From: Lachnospiraceae bacterium UBA1778
Lineage (GTDB): Bacteria; Bacillota; Clostridia; Lachnospirales; Lachnospiraceae
NCBI GenBank assembly: GCA_002315255.1
Contig: DCGM01000106.1
Coordinates: 9,064 to 63,846, forward strand
Direction of reading: 5' to 3'
DNA: 54,783 bases
The notes under the pieces: model-generated
What the model was told of the DNA's origin: nothing
Database searches by the model: none
The model's input: the letters and a program-made list of their open reading frames with translations, nothing else
Program-made: the position numbers and the translations under genes
Part shown: positions 1-12,900 of the stretch, in pieces
Position numbering within the stretch: the stretch's first letter is position 1
Layout of the letters: each line of letters starts with the position of its first letter

Positions 1-884
1 GCGCTGACATTGCCTGAAAGGATATCGCCCGCGGAGATTTCTTCCATCTCGCCGGCGCTTAAGCTGTAACGGATAAATGTAAAGCCGTCATCGCGTCTTA
101 CAAGATCGCTTCCGCTCTCCGCTTCCTGATTCCGGACCGAGTTTTCCGGGGATACAAGCGCTCCTGAGGTAGGCGGCGTGTACGGATCGGAAATCCCCTT
201 CTTCTCGCAGTAGATCTGATAACAGGCCTCTGCGAACGACGGAACCCGTGTTCCGTCTTCCAGCTCCATATCCCAGTAATAATGGCGGATATAGCCGTCT
301 GAGTCGGGAATCACATTGATATGGCCGACCGGGGCGAGTCCGGAGATCCGGCTGTCCGGGGTCAACAGCTTCGTCGCAAAGCGGTCGTTCTCATCGGAAG
401 CGAGGCCGTTGTCAGCGACATAAAGTTCGCCGGAAAGAAGGCCTTTTGACGAGAGAACGACGTTATCGGAGGCCGAAAGCGCTTTAATCAGCTGATTGTA
501 GTCGTCTCCGCTTTCGGAAAGCGTCATGCATAAGCCGATGACGGCCGGTGCTTTTTCCGGGTCCGCATTGAGGGCTTCTACCAGCTTCGCGAGAAAGTTT
601 TCATTTGAGCCGTACTCCTTGATGAGCGCCGAATCGCTTTCGCGGATGCCGATGATGATTACTTCGCCCTCATCCTTAGACGCATGCTGAAAAAGCCCGT
701 CTTCGAGGCTGTAGTCGACGAGACGTAATGCGCCGCTTCGCGCGAGAAGCACGCTTGGGAATGCGAGAAGCGCTGCCAGGGCCACGGTCAGAAGGAACGT
801 GATCACCGGCAGTTTTTTCCGCATGTTCCGGTATAGGGTTCTGATCTTCAGAAGCAGTGATCCGCTTCCTTTTCCTTTCTTCAT
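1..884 (-). CDS. CHASE2-domain membrane sensor protein, C-terminal part missing
   Basis: The reading frame opens at an ATG at 884-882, preceded by an AGAGG-like ribosome binding site, and runs off the left edge, so only about 294 residues are visible. A basic N-terminus is followed by one membrane segment at about residues 27-48. The extracellular part fits CHASE2: an early strand with EVIIIGIRESD, a middle AVIGLCMTLSES segment, and the typical late motif APVGHINVIPDSDGYIRHYY. CHASE2 domains sense unknown extracellular signals and normally precede further membrane helices and a cytoplasmic output such as an adenylate/guanylate cyclase, GGDEF or kinase domain; that part is outside the window. 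The gene starts 60 nt after the giant adhesin gene and may be its co-transcribed regulator. Assignment to CHASE2 is by pattern recognition only. Confidence 0.72.
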   Translation of the reverse strand, partial: MKKGKGSGSLLLKIRTLYRNMRKKLPVITFLLTVALAALLAFPSVLLARSGALRLVDYSLEDGLFQHASKDEGEVIIIGIRESDSALIKEYGSNENFLAKLVEALNADPEKAPAVIGLCMTLSESGDDYNQLIKALSASDNVVLSSKGLLSGELYVADNGLASDENDRFATKLLTPDSRISGLAPVGHINVIPDSDGYIRHYYWDMELEDGTRVPSFAEACYQIYCEKKGISDPYTPPTSGALVSPENSVRNQEAESGSDLVRRDDGFTFIRYSLSAGEMEEISAGDILSGNVS

Positions 885-922
885 ATAAACTCTTACCTCT
901 TAGAAAAAGTTCCGCAAGCGGG

Positions 923-938
923 GGCCGGTCTCCCGGCC
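923..938 (-). other. GC-rich hairpin between the giant adhesin and the CHASE2 gene
   Basis: A perfect 6-bp stem (GGCCGG / CCGGCC) closes a four-base loop. It lies just after the stop codon of the adhesin gene. There is no T-run directly after it on the minus strand, so it looks more like an mRNA end-stabiliser or partial attenuator than a full terminator. Confidence 0.4.
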
Positions 939-944
939 TCCCGT

Positions 945-3900
945 TTATTCCGCCTCCGTGCGGTTCGGATAGTTATTGCTGTCCTGAACCGGCTCGTAGT
1001 AGGTGCTGCGGTTTAAGTTAAAGATATAGCTGTCCTGAGCGACGTTGACGTTGTTAACGACAATGCAGCCCTCCAGACGGTAGTTTCCTGCCGGAAGCTC
1101 ATCTGACTTCACAGCAAGCGTCACATGGTTCTGGCCGTCGCCAGAGGACGTGACTGAGGAACGGTGTGCGTCGAGAATCTCGCTGACTGCCTTTAAGACG
1201 ATCGTCTGGTTCGTGTTCGTCCGCATGCTGACAGTCGACGTGGAGTTCGCCGCCATGATCGCATTGAGAAGCATCGCGCACTCTGCGCGCCAAGCATACT
1301 CGGCTTCTTCATCCGGCATGTTGATGTCAATCGCCGTGATCACATTGTCCTTAATGGAGACTGCGACTTCACCGACGCGCTGCTCATCCTTATAGAGCCA
1401 AGCGGTGAACGGCTGGTTCTCCGGACTGTTGTCATAGACCCACATCTTAAAGGACGCAAGGCCGTCTGACAGGTCGTCTTCGAAGTCGATTCCGTTCGGA
1501 TAAGACATCGTGACGCTGGCCATGCCGTTTGCCGACGGGGTGTACAGTTCGTACTGGCCGGTAGTCGTATTCTTCCGGTACAGACGGTACTGGACGGTCG
1601 TCGAGCTGTTGCCTTCGTTGATGTTACTGTAGCTGGCGTTCGAGGAGATCGTAAGCTTGTCCGTCTTCTTTAAGTCTTCCAGGTTCTTCGAAAGCTGGGT
1701 TTCCTCTGCCGTTAAGCGATAGCCGTAAATCGTTTCAGATTCCAATGAAATCGGAATCGTAAGGCTGGCTACCGGCGAGTTCGCGATATCGAGTCCGTCG
1801 AGCGAACGATAGACGTCGACATGCAGGAAGTAGGTTTCCGTCTCTTCGAAGCTGAAGTCGATCGCATTCGCGAAGTCAAACTTGATGTTGACGTTCGTCA
1901 GACTGGACTGTCCCTCCGGCACGTAGTTGTACATGAACTCATTGTTTGAATCATAGTACGGTACTTCGTATTCGGAGAAGATCGTGCCCATATGATATGA
2001 GCTTCCCTGGTTCTTAAAGAACGGGATACGGTCGAGCGTTTCCGTAGCAATCGGATACGTCAGATTTCCGTAATAGATGTCGGTACCGGTCGGGATATCG
2101 ACGGTATGGACGCCGCTTCTGTCGGTGGAGATACTGTAGACCACTTCCAGATACGGATAGGTGTTATTCATGACGTCGGTCCGGTAGACGTATTCAGACG
2201 GGATCTGGTCGATCAGGCTGACATTTACGATTAACGGCAATGTCTGCGAGAAGGAGTCGACCTTCGCATTCTGCTGAAGACTTAAGACACGGCGCTGTTT
2301 GATTTCGATCCACGGCTGCTTATCGGTAGAAGCCTTATGATCGAGGTAGTAGCTGTCGAAGCGGAACGTCGTTTCGCCGTCCGTATCCGGCATTACCTGC
2401 TCTCTCGGGTCCACGCCTGCGCAGACCTTGATATCCATCGCGCTTCCGAAATCGCCGGACTTCGTATGCGAATAGTTTACAACGAAGAGATACGACTGGA
2501 GGCCTGCGCGGTCATCCGTGACCGTCGTGTCGCCTTTACGGAATGCGTATGTCGTCTCACGGAGAGCGGAGGTTCCGTAATCGTCTACTCCGTCATGAAG
2601 CTGCAGGTTCGGCAGCTGATAGTTGACGGACGGGTCGGAAGCCAAGACGAAATCGCGGAGCGAAATCTTCGTCTGGATATTGCCCTCCCGTGCCGTATAC
2701 GTATAGGTTAAGCCGGTGCTGAGGTCAAGCATCATGATGACGGTTCCTTCCGGAATAGTGCTTAAGAAGCCCGGTCCGTACAGTTCGAAGTAGGTTTCGA
2801 CCTGAAGCGGAAGCGTCTTATAAACCGGATAAGCGTCAATGATGTTTTCGAGCGTTACGCCGCTTGCATTGACATAGGTCGCAACGCCGTCCGTTTCGGA
2901 GAGAAGGTATCCTGTCTCCCTCGTTCCGTCCATATGCTCAACCGTATAGATTTCAAGCTCGCGCCAGTTCTTACCGATCTTTATTCTTTCCGTCTTAATG
3001 ATCGGCTGTCCATCATTGTCATACGCGATACGGTCGATCGCATAGCGGTCGCACGAATAAGCCATTTCGACATATGCGGTGAAGGATGCGTCATCATTTA
3101 ACGGCAGACGGTCTGCATAAGAATAATAGCGGTATCCAAGTCCAGCGAGGAATAACGGCTGATCCGTATCGCCACCGGACGAATAGGTTGCAAGCGTGCT
3201 CTGGTCATAGAGGTGGTCGCCTTCGGTGATCCAGGTGCGCGAGGTGACATTGATCGTCAGGTCGACCTGTACCGGGACGGTAGTCGTCGTCGATAACGGC
3301 CAGTAATGGTCTTTGTCGTGACGTCTGTCGGAAAGGAGATACGTGATTTCAATCATGCTCCACGTATTGTTATCATCCGACTTCGCCATCGTGAAACCGG
3401 TCTGCTCACGCCAGGTCAGGTTGCCGGCGTACTTCGTCTGAATGCCGTCCTCCACGAGATACGACTTGTAAGAGATCTTACGGACATTCTGAAGTGTCGT
3501 ATCCGAGATCGAGGTCTCGTTCTCTTCCGCGTCGGTCTCCACCGTGAAGTGGCCGTTTCCGGTAATCGCTTCGTTCAATGCGGTGAAGTACTCTTCCAGG
3601 TTGAGGAGTCGCGTCTGCGCACTGTCATAGCGGAAGTAACGGAGCTTTCCTTCTTCCGTTTCCATGATGTGGCCGATTTCTTCCAGGCCTAAAACAGTAT
3701 CGGTCAGGATATCACGCGCTTCGAGCGTCTTATCAATGCCGACGCTCTCATAGATGCCGCCATCGGTCGGACGTGTCGTGACGCCCGGATCGAGGACGTT
3801 CCGGATATCCGTCACGCGGATAAAGCGGAAATCTGCGAGGCAGGTTCCTGCCATCACCTGATCGTCGAGACGAATCTCATCATCCCCCCAGAAGTACGCA

Positions 3901-6900
3901 GGGTCGAAGAGATCGCTTCTGTCGTCATAAACATTAATGCCGTAGAAGCCGCCGACTACATTCTCGCCAGGAGTTGCGTCTGTATAACCTAATACCGTTC
4001 CGGCATGTCCGGATTCTGCGCAGATCCGGTTGTCAGTTGCGATGATCTCCGTAAAGTTCAGCTGCATGATTTCCGGAATGCAGAGTGCTTCGGCGCTTCC
4101 GATCAATCCGCCTGCCTTATCTGCAATAATCTCGTTACCGGTGAATTCAGAATCGTCGAGCTGCCATAAATCATCCTGAACGTCGGAAGGATCCGTACCG
4201 TAGCCTGGATTCAGATAAACATATCCGATAAATCCGCCTGCGCTGTCGGTGTTACGATCGTAGGCTATAAAACCGATCTGGGATTCGATCAAAGCAATCT
4301 GATTTCCATAGAAGCCCGATGCATTGAACATACCGATGATGCCGCCGGTATAGTACGCGGTGATATCGGCATTCAGCACTAAAATGTCCGAAAGGACCGG
4401 GACCGGTTTCGCATCTTCTTCCGCATCGTCCGGATATTCGAGCGAGCCGCCCTGCGTCATGATGCCGATAAGACCGCCGGCGTATTCGGCAGCGATTCCG
4501 TGATCGCCATCGGAAGAAATCGCCGGGACATTTACCTGAACATTTGAGATATGCGTCATATTACCGTTCATCACGCCGATGAGGCCGCCGGCGATATCAT
4601 TGCAGATGATGGTCGGATAGACGCTCAGGTTCGAAATCGTATTATAGTCGGTTCCGTCCCAGGAAACAGATCCGAAGAGACCGTTTGCACGATAGTAAAA
4701 ATACGAATCTAACGGTTTCATGGAATAGGTGACAACGGCATTCTGACCGTCGAAGGAAGCTGTAAACTGGCGTCCGTTCGTCCGATACTCGTACGAGCTG
4801 CCGACAGACGTGCTGTCCGTGTCATATGCGCAGTATGCGCCGATTCCTTCGAATACATTCTTATAGCTGACCGTCAGGAACCGGTTCGTCGCGCTGTCGC
4901 GGACAGCTGCGTTCACAGTTCCGGTCAGATTATAGATTCCATTCTCCACAAGCTGATAGACCGTCTTCGAGGTCATCATCTTCGCGATCATCTCGCTGTT
5001 CACGTCTTCATCGGTTCCGATAAAGAACTGAAGCATAAACGGTACGCGGCCGACGGAGTAATCGTACGGGATGACAGCGCCTGCCGTAAGATTATCGCCG
5101 TGTCCTGTAGAACGGCCGAGGCCGTAGGACAGCGTTCCGTTATTGACTGCCAATGCGAGCAGCAGAAGTTCTTTGTTGTTATCAATGGTAAAGATGAAGT
5201 TTCCGTCATCGTCAGTCGTCGAATCGATATGCATTCCGAGGAGATCTGCCGCATAGAGGATATCCGTTCCGCAAACGAGCGGAAGCCGGCTGTTCGCAGT
5301 GCTGTACTCCATGGACGCCGCCGTATCGGTCGTCGTCGGACGGTTATTCATCATTTCATAAGCGCTCTCCGGCTCATCTTCAGGCTCATCTTCAGGCTCA
5401 TCGACAGTCACATCGGCACCAGGCTCCCTTGCATTCAGCACCATCTGATACTGCTCAAAGAGTTCACGGTTACGCTGTAACGTATCTTCAGAACCGTTCG
5501 AAAGGACCGGTTCTTCCGTCGGGGTTTCATCCGTCTCTTCGCTCGATGCTTCCGGTTCGGTTTCAGCTTCCGTAGCGTCTTCGGTTCCGTCTTCGGTTTC
5601 GTCCTCAGTTACGTCTTCGGTTTCGTCTTCGGTTCCGTCTTCCGTTCCGTCTTCGGTTTCGTCTTCCGTCGGCGTTTCAGCTTCCGGTTCGGTCTCCGGC
5701 TCGGTTTCCGGTTCCGGTTCCACGATGACTACATAATAGATTCCGCTGACCTTCTCACGGCTGACGCCGTCATCCGGTGCAACTGAAAGTGCCTTAAAGA
5801 GGATTGCATAAACACCTGCATCTTCAAAGACGACAGTGCCTGCGTTCGTGCCCATCGCGCAGTCCGTAAACTCAGAGAAGTCGCCGCCGTTTACCGCATA
5901 CGCATACTGGTACTTTTCAATGCCGGTCGCTGCTGAGAGTCCGCTGACGGTCAATGTGACCGGATCAAGCGTCTCCGCTGCGGAGCTTTCGGAAAGCGCC
6001 GGCGTATAGCCGTGGCCGTCCACATTAAAGTTTCCGGTGATGTAAGCTTCATCCGCCTGCATCAGGATTGCGCCGTTATAGACGACCGTCTTATAACGAA
6101 GCTCCTGCGCTTCATTTCCGAGCTGGTCAAGCGCGCTGATTTCGACTGTGCAAGCGCCGACGCTCTGCTTTAACGTGAAGCGTGCTGTTCCTGTGGTGGA
6201 AGTCACTTCAGGCGTTCCATTAATGGAAATGACTACACTTGCGACGCCCGCGCCGTCTTCCAGGCCGTTCGCGTCTTTCTTATCCGTCGAGGTGACTTCG
6301 AGAACGGTTGCCTTTTCGAAGAAGAGGCCGCCGGTCAGGATGTTCAAAAGATCCGCGATCGGTTCATCATTGACATCGTAGGTCTCCATCGTAAGGATCG
6401 GGCCTGCATTGTCTTTCTTAAAGGTGAATTCGACATAGGAGGAGCTGTAAACCTGCGCGCCGGTCTTCGCGTAGACGCGGTAGGTTCCCTCTTCCGTAAG
6501 GGTCGCGCTCGTCATGAAGTCATGAAGCGTGCCCTCCGCTCCTAAGCGGTATGCATATCCAATGATACCAGATAACGGTGTCGAATCTGTGTAAGAAGCA
6601 TAAATATCAAGCGAACTTCCGTCCGTCCAGTACGTGCCTTCCGATGCATAGCCGGCGTCGGAAAGGTCCAGCGTCGGAGCGCCCGGAACCGTATGGTCGA
6701 TCGTACCGATTTCTGCGATCGCATACGAATGGTTTCCGGCTTCATCCGTCACATTGAGACGGTAGCTTCCGTTTTCGTAAACGATGAAACTGAAGCTGTC
6801 ATCGCCGATCGTGACGGTCGCGTCAGAGAGCGTCCACGCTTCGTCTTCCAGCGTCTCAACGACTGCAGAAACGAGTTCTGCGCCGCTGATTCCATACGGA

Positions 6901-9900
6901 ATGCTGACCGTAAGGCTGTCAGAAACCCAGCCCGCGCGGCTCAGCGAGTGCGACTGTAAAACAGCGCCCTGCTTATCGATATTCGTGATAGAAAGTGTCT
7001 CGGAATATGTAGTGACGTTTCCGGCTTCATCCATCACCTTCACGACAATGTTCTGCGTATTCGCCGAGTACATCTCCGTATTCGCGGTCTTCCAGGTCGC
7101 GCCGCCGTCGAAGGAATATCCGGTGATCGGAGCGCCTTCGTAGGTTGCGTTAATGGTCAGGACGGCGTTCTGGTTCGTCCATTCGAGGGAAGCGGTAGAA
7201 TTGTCCACGCTGCCGATTGTCGGGCCGTCGCCGTCAATATTCGAGATCGTGACAGTCGTCGTAGCATCCGTAAGGTTCGCTTCGTCATGCGCCTTCAGCG
7301 TGATGACGTCGTTAGCGGAAACCGTAAAGGTATAGCGATATGTATCGGTCGTGCCGCTGACAAGCGTCGGATCCGAAAGCGTATACGCGCTGTCATCTGC
7401 GCCGATTGCCTGAACCGTGCGTGCAGCGACACCGCTGTCCTTCACGAAGAAGGTGACCGTGACGGTCTCGTTCGTCCAGTCAGTCGTCGACTTCGTAATC
7501 GCATAAGCGCCGGTCGTCAGGATCTGCGGTGCGACGAGGTCGATATTCCGGACATTAATCGGGTTCTGGGTGTATGCCGAAACATTGCCGGCATTATCCT
7601 TAACATAGACATAGATGCCGTCGCGGTTCGCCGAAACGGTCAATGTGTTTCCGGTGCCCCACTCGCTGTCGAGGATTCCATCCTCCGTCGAGGAGTTCGA
7701 GAACGCATACTGAGAAACGCCGGAAAGAGCGTCAGCCGCGCGGATCGTCAGGGTGACAGCCGATGCGGTGACATTTTCCTCGCTCCAGTCGATGCCGGTG
7801 ACTGCCGGATCGGTCTTATCGACATAAATCGACAGGATATCCGAAAGTACCGCATACTGAACAGTAAGCGGAGTCCCGTCATAGGAAGCGACAGAAGCCG
7901 CACGGAACTTATACTTACGGTTTCCGTCCGTCGTGATCATAAGCGAGCCGTTCGAGCCGGTTCCTGTGCAGGAAGCCCAGGTCGACCAGGTCGTCCCGTT
8001 ATCCGTCGAGTACGAATACTCATAATGATCGATTCCTGCGAAGGAAGAAGCGCCGGAGAGATAAACGATAACGTCCGTATTCGTCGGAGTGCCGAGCGTA
8101 TAAGCGGACTCGCTGTTATCGTCATTCTTCTTATAAGCGACTGCTTCTGCATTCGTAAGATCGATTTCTGCGATATTGCTGCTGATTCCGGAGTAAGCAT
8201 CACCGAAGCTGTTACCGACATTATCGATAGAGCTTACACGGATTTCCGCAGTGCCCGTCAATGCGAGCTGATACGGGATCACAAGCACGATGGAGGTCGT
8301 ACCGGTCGCTTCCGCAACCTTCGTGCCGTTGTCATAGACTTCGACCTTCGACTGCGTGATACCGGAGCCGTTATCGCCATCGTTTAAGGAGACCGTGAGG
8401 ACCGCCTTCCGGTTAAAGAAGAGGCCGCCGGTCAATGCGGACAGGAACGCAGACGTTCCGTCCGTGTTATAAATGTTGATTTCGGTCGTGTAGGACGGTT
8501 CTTCGGTATCGACATACGCTTTCGCGGTTTCGGTTCCGGAGGTGAGCCCTGCGCCGGTCTTAATGTAATAGTTCGGTGTAACTGTACCCGTTCCTGCATT
8601 TGCGGCAAGGGTTACGGTATCGCGATAAACGTTTCCCGTCTTCGTCGCCGGGATATCATTGATACCGTCGACAAACCGGTAAACGGTATAGCCTGAGCTC
8701 GATTCCGTATCAGTCAATGCGATTTCAAACGTCACCTGAGTGCCGTCATACCACGGGAATCCGTCGCCGTCCGTATAGACTGCATTGATTGCAGAAACAG
8801 ACGGATCAGAAGGCGTATGCGGGTCGACATTCGCCAGAATGCAAACCATCTGGGACGGCACTTCCGCGCCGGTCACGGCGATAAAGCAAAGGGTGCCGGA
8901 GAAGTTCTCGTCAAAGCCCGTCGCTGTGCCAAGCTCGCTCCAGGTGCTTCTGTCAAACGCCGGGACAGACTGTCCTGCCGGGACTGCCTTATAGTAGTAG
9001 CTGATGCCGCTGATCGGAGTCACACCCGGGACATAGCCAAAGGTTAATTCAGACGTCCAGGTGCCCGGTACATACAGATTTCCGTCCGCATCGAACACAT
9101 TCACATCAATCGTCGGGGTCGTCTTATCGATGTTCCGGATGAAAAGGGTCGCCGGATATGTCGTGATATTACCGGCCACATCTTTCACCGCAATAATGAT
9201 GTTTTCCGTATTCACGGTATAGCGCTTGCTCGGGCTGCTCTGCCAGCTCGCGCCGCCGTTAAAGGAGTACTCTTTAATCTGTGAAGCATCGTCTTCCGCA
9301 TCGACTGTGATGATCACGTCATCGCTCGTCCAGTCATCGCTCGAAGGCGTCCGGGAGATCTCGTTAATCGTCGGATCGACCTTATCGATGCTCATGACTG
9401 CACAAACGTTGTTATAGTATGTAACATTTCCTGCAGCATCCCTTACAGCAATATACAGAAGGGTGTTATTTTCCACCAGGAAACTGTTCCCACTCTGCCA
9501 GGTCGCACCGCCATCGAATGAGTATGCCTCCGATGCGAGTCCGACCTGATAGACGGTTCCGTCAGGCATCTCAGTGCCTTCATCATGCGCATCGACAGAA
9601 ACGATTACGGACTGGTTCGTCCAAGATTCATTATCATAATCATTTCCGTCAGCCGTCTTAAAGGAAATACCACCGATAACCGGATCGGTAAAGTCTAAGT
9701 TCGTGACCTCGAATGAAGTCGTTCCATGATTTCCTGCGAGATCCGTGACATCGACCGTGTAAACGCCGTTATATTCCACAAAGAGATCAATGATCCAGAT
9801 CTTATTATCACCGGTCAGCTGGGTAACATAATAGTCGGATATCTCCGTTTCTCCACAGATAATGTCAATATCACAGAGTTCTGATGTCGGTTCCTCTACT

Positions 9901-12900
9901 ATCAGACAGACATAATAGCCCGATTCCATCGGGACCATCATAGGAGTCGGTAGAGTCGTATAGTACGGGTCATCACGGTCGATGCAGATCGTGAAATCAA
10001 ACATCTCACCGAGATGATCTGCATGATCAAACGGACGGAAACGGATGTGCCTCTCGCCAGCCAACCAGAACGAATACTCATCGCCATTGAATCCTTCTGC
10101 ACATGACGAGAAATCAAAGTCGTCAGAATTGTAGGAAATGATTAATCCGCACCATCCGGATGCAAAGCCGAGATCATCGTTATCCCCTCCGTAGAAGATA
10201 AAGTTGATCCGATCCGCATTGACCCATGTGCCTTCCGCATAATCAGCTTCCACGCCGTCTTTTTTATATCTGACAGTAGCGATATCAGCATACGGTTCTT
10301 CGATATCAACACGAACATCCGTAACCGGATAATCGGCAAAATCATCTCGCGCGTTATCGCGGTAGCTGAGCGTGATGACACCGCCGACCTTATCATCTAT
10401 CGGAACGATGAAGGTCAGGTTCTCACCGTCGTCGCTGCTTAAGTAATCTTCAATCGACTCTGAAACGCTTCCGCCGGTTAAGAGCGGGTAAGAAATCGTG
10501 CTGTTTTCAAAATCGAATCCGCTTCCGCCGATCTCATTGATGGTAAATACCAGCGAGACCGATTCGCCAAAGAGGGTGATCTGATCCTCTGAATAAAAAC
10601 TATAATCAGCGCGTAATCCGTAATCCTTACTGATAAAGTCCCAATTGGTTACGTCCGGCGCATAAGCATCGTAGCAGATTTCATAAGAAATTGAACTCCC
10701 ATTTTCGCACTTTGAAAACGCAATGAAGGAATACTCTCCGCTTTCCGTAATCGTGATGGAAACCACACCGTTTTCGGCAGATACCGTTTCGTTAACTGTA
10801 CCATCAGAAGCCCAGTACATAACCCGGTCTAAGCTGCTTCGCGTATCATCGAACTGGAATGTCGCGACGATCGGGTTCGGAACCCAAACGCCCTCGTCAT
10901 AATGTTCACCATCAGAAGTGAAGGAATAGATCAGGTTGCCGGAATGAAGCTCGACTGTGAGATCCAGATAGGAGACCGGGCTCATAACGACTCCGCCGAA
11001 GGCTACCGCACGCGCATAGTAACGGTTCGTACCATCGAGGGGCGTTATTCCGCAATCCGGATCATACTCTTCCCACGTGATGTTATCGTAGGAATACTGA
11101 AGCGTCGTGATTTCTGCGCCTAACGTCTGCGTTTTGGCGAGTCTGATAATCGTAGCATTCTCATACCAGCCGTCGTACTCGTGGCCGTTAACAGTGATTT
11201 GCGGCGCGGTAATGCTCTTTAAGATATTGACATGCTTCGTCGTCGAAGCACCAGCGAGGTCCGAATTCGAAACTGCGCGGAACTCATAAACATACTGTCC
11301 CTGCGCCGTCACCGTGACGCCGTTCGCGCTCTCTTCATAATCTGTGAACTCATCCGAGCCTTTACGGTACTGGTATTTCTTAATGCCGGATAAGGAGAGA
11401 CCGCCGGAGGTCTTCATAAAGACATCCTGATAGGTCCATTCATCATCTGAATACTCCGTGCCTGCGGCAAAGCTGCTGCCGGTTCTCATGTCGACATCCG
11501 GAGATGACGGTGCCTTCGAGTCGAGGACGATATAACGGGTTTCTGAAACCCTATTAGCGACCATATCAGTTGCCATGAAGAGGATTTCTCCGTCAAACTG
11601 CGGATCAAGGCGGACTGCCGAAACCGCGCGGCCGTCCGTTGCATTTACCGTGCCGAAATGTACCTGTCCGTCAATACCCACATATTCCCAATACAGATAA
11701 TTCAGGTTCGGGTCCGTCGCGGTTTCATGGACTAAGATCGAACGGTTAAAGAACATTCCGCCTGTCAGGAATGCTAAAACGCCTGATAAAACATCATCAT
11801 TGATGAGTTCATACTGGACGCCCTCGAATACAGGTGCAGAATAGTCGACTTCAAAACCGGTCGAGGCCGAAACCTCGTTTCCGGACATATCGATCGCGTA
11901 GGCAGTGAATTCATAAACACCGTCTTCTGAACTTACGCCATCAAAGTCATGCGAATAAATGTAACGCTGCTCAGTGCTGTCAAAGACCACATCGAAGAAT
12001 TCATCTGGATCAAGCGTCACGGTCTCTTCTACGATTCCGTTCTCGCCGACCGTCTTCTTTACAACCGACGCAGTGATCGTCGGTTCTTCCGCAAAGTTCG
12101 CTTCTTCGACATAGATATAGAAGCGGTCCATATCGTTAGACAGCGCCTCTAACAGTTCCCTACTGTACGGCGTCGCTTCGAACGTGATATCCGGATACTT
12201 CGTATCGAGATAGAAGGAAAGCTCTTCGTTTGCGAAAATCAGCGGGAGCCCGTCCTCGTCGTCGAATGCGGAATAATACTCAATCGTATGATGTCCGTCC
12301 TCGAACTCATCGAAGACATACTCATAGACCTCTTCCTCGTTACTGAGGATATGGTCGACACCGTCAATGATAAAGTGGACATAGGTTACCGGGTCCTCGA
12401 GCGTCGCAATACGCTCCGGAAGCGTAACGGTGAAGGACGGAACTTCGCTAAACCAGTTTTCGTCCCACTCATCAACCACCTGATTGTTAACCGTGACCGT
12501 GACATCCGGAAGGGCTGGAGCGCTTTGCCAGACACACGCATGGATCGAGGTAATTAGCGTACGTCCGGAGACAGAATAATAGGTAACCGCATAAAAATTG
12601 TTCTTATCCCCACTCAGCTCCAAACCGACGGAAAGCGGCGGGTCAAACGTCTGGGTATAGGTTTTGTCGGTCAGCAGGTCATAGGTTTCGACCGTATAAT
12701 GATCGATTCCGGAGAACGCGGTCGCTTCCGGGAAGTTTATTAAAAGGGTCTCACACGTGTATGTGCCTTCCGTATACGTGCCGCCGCCGATAATAGGAGT
12801 AGCCGTCGGTGCATCAGCTGACGGGTCTAGCGCGTCGACTTTGACATGGATATAGGACAGCGGGCTCGTATGATGCTCATCCGAACCTAAGTAGAAATAT

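Noticed and set aside
7287..8387. Plus-strand open frame of 366 codons
   Set aside because: Arg/Asp/Ile-rich shadow of the Ig-like repeats of the giant gene; no ribosome site and no protein-like pattern.
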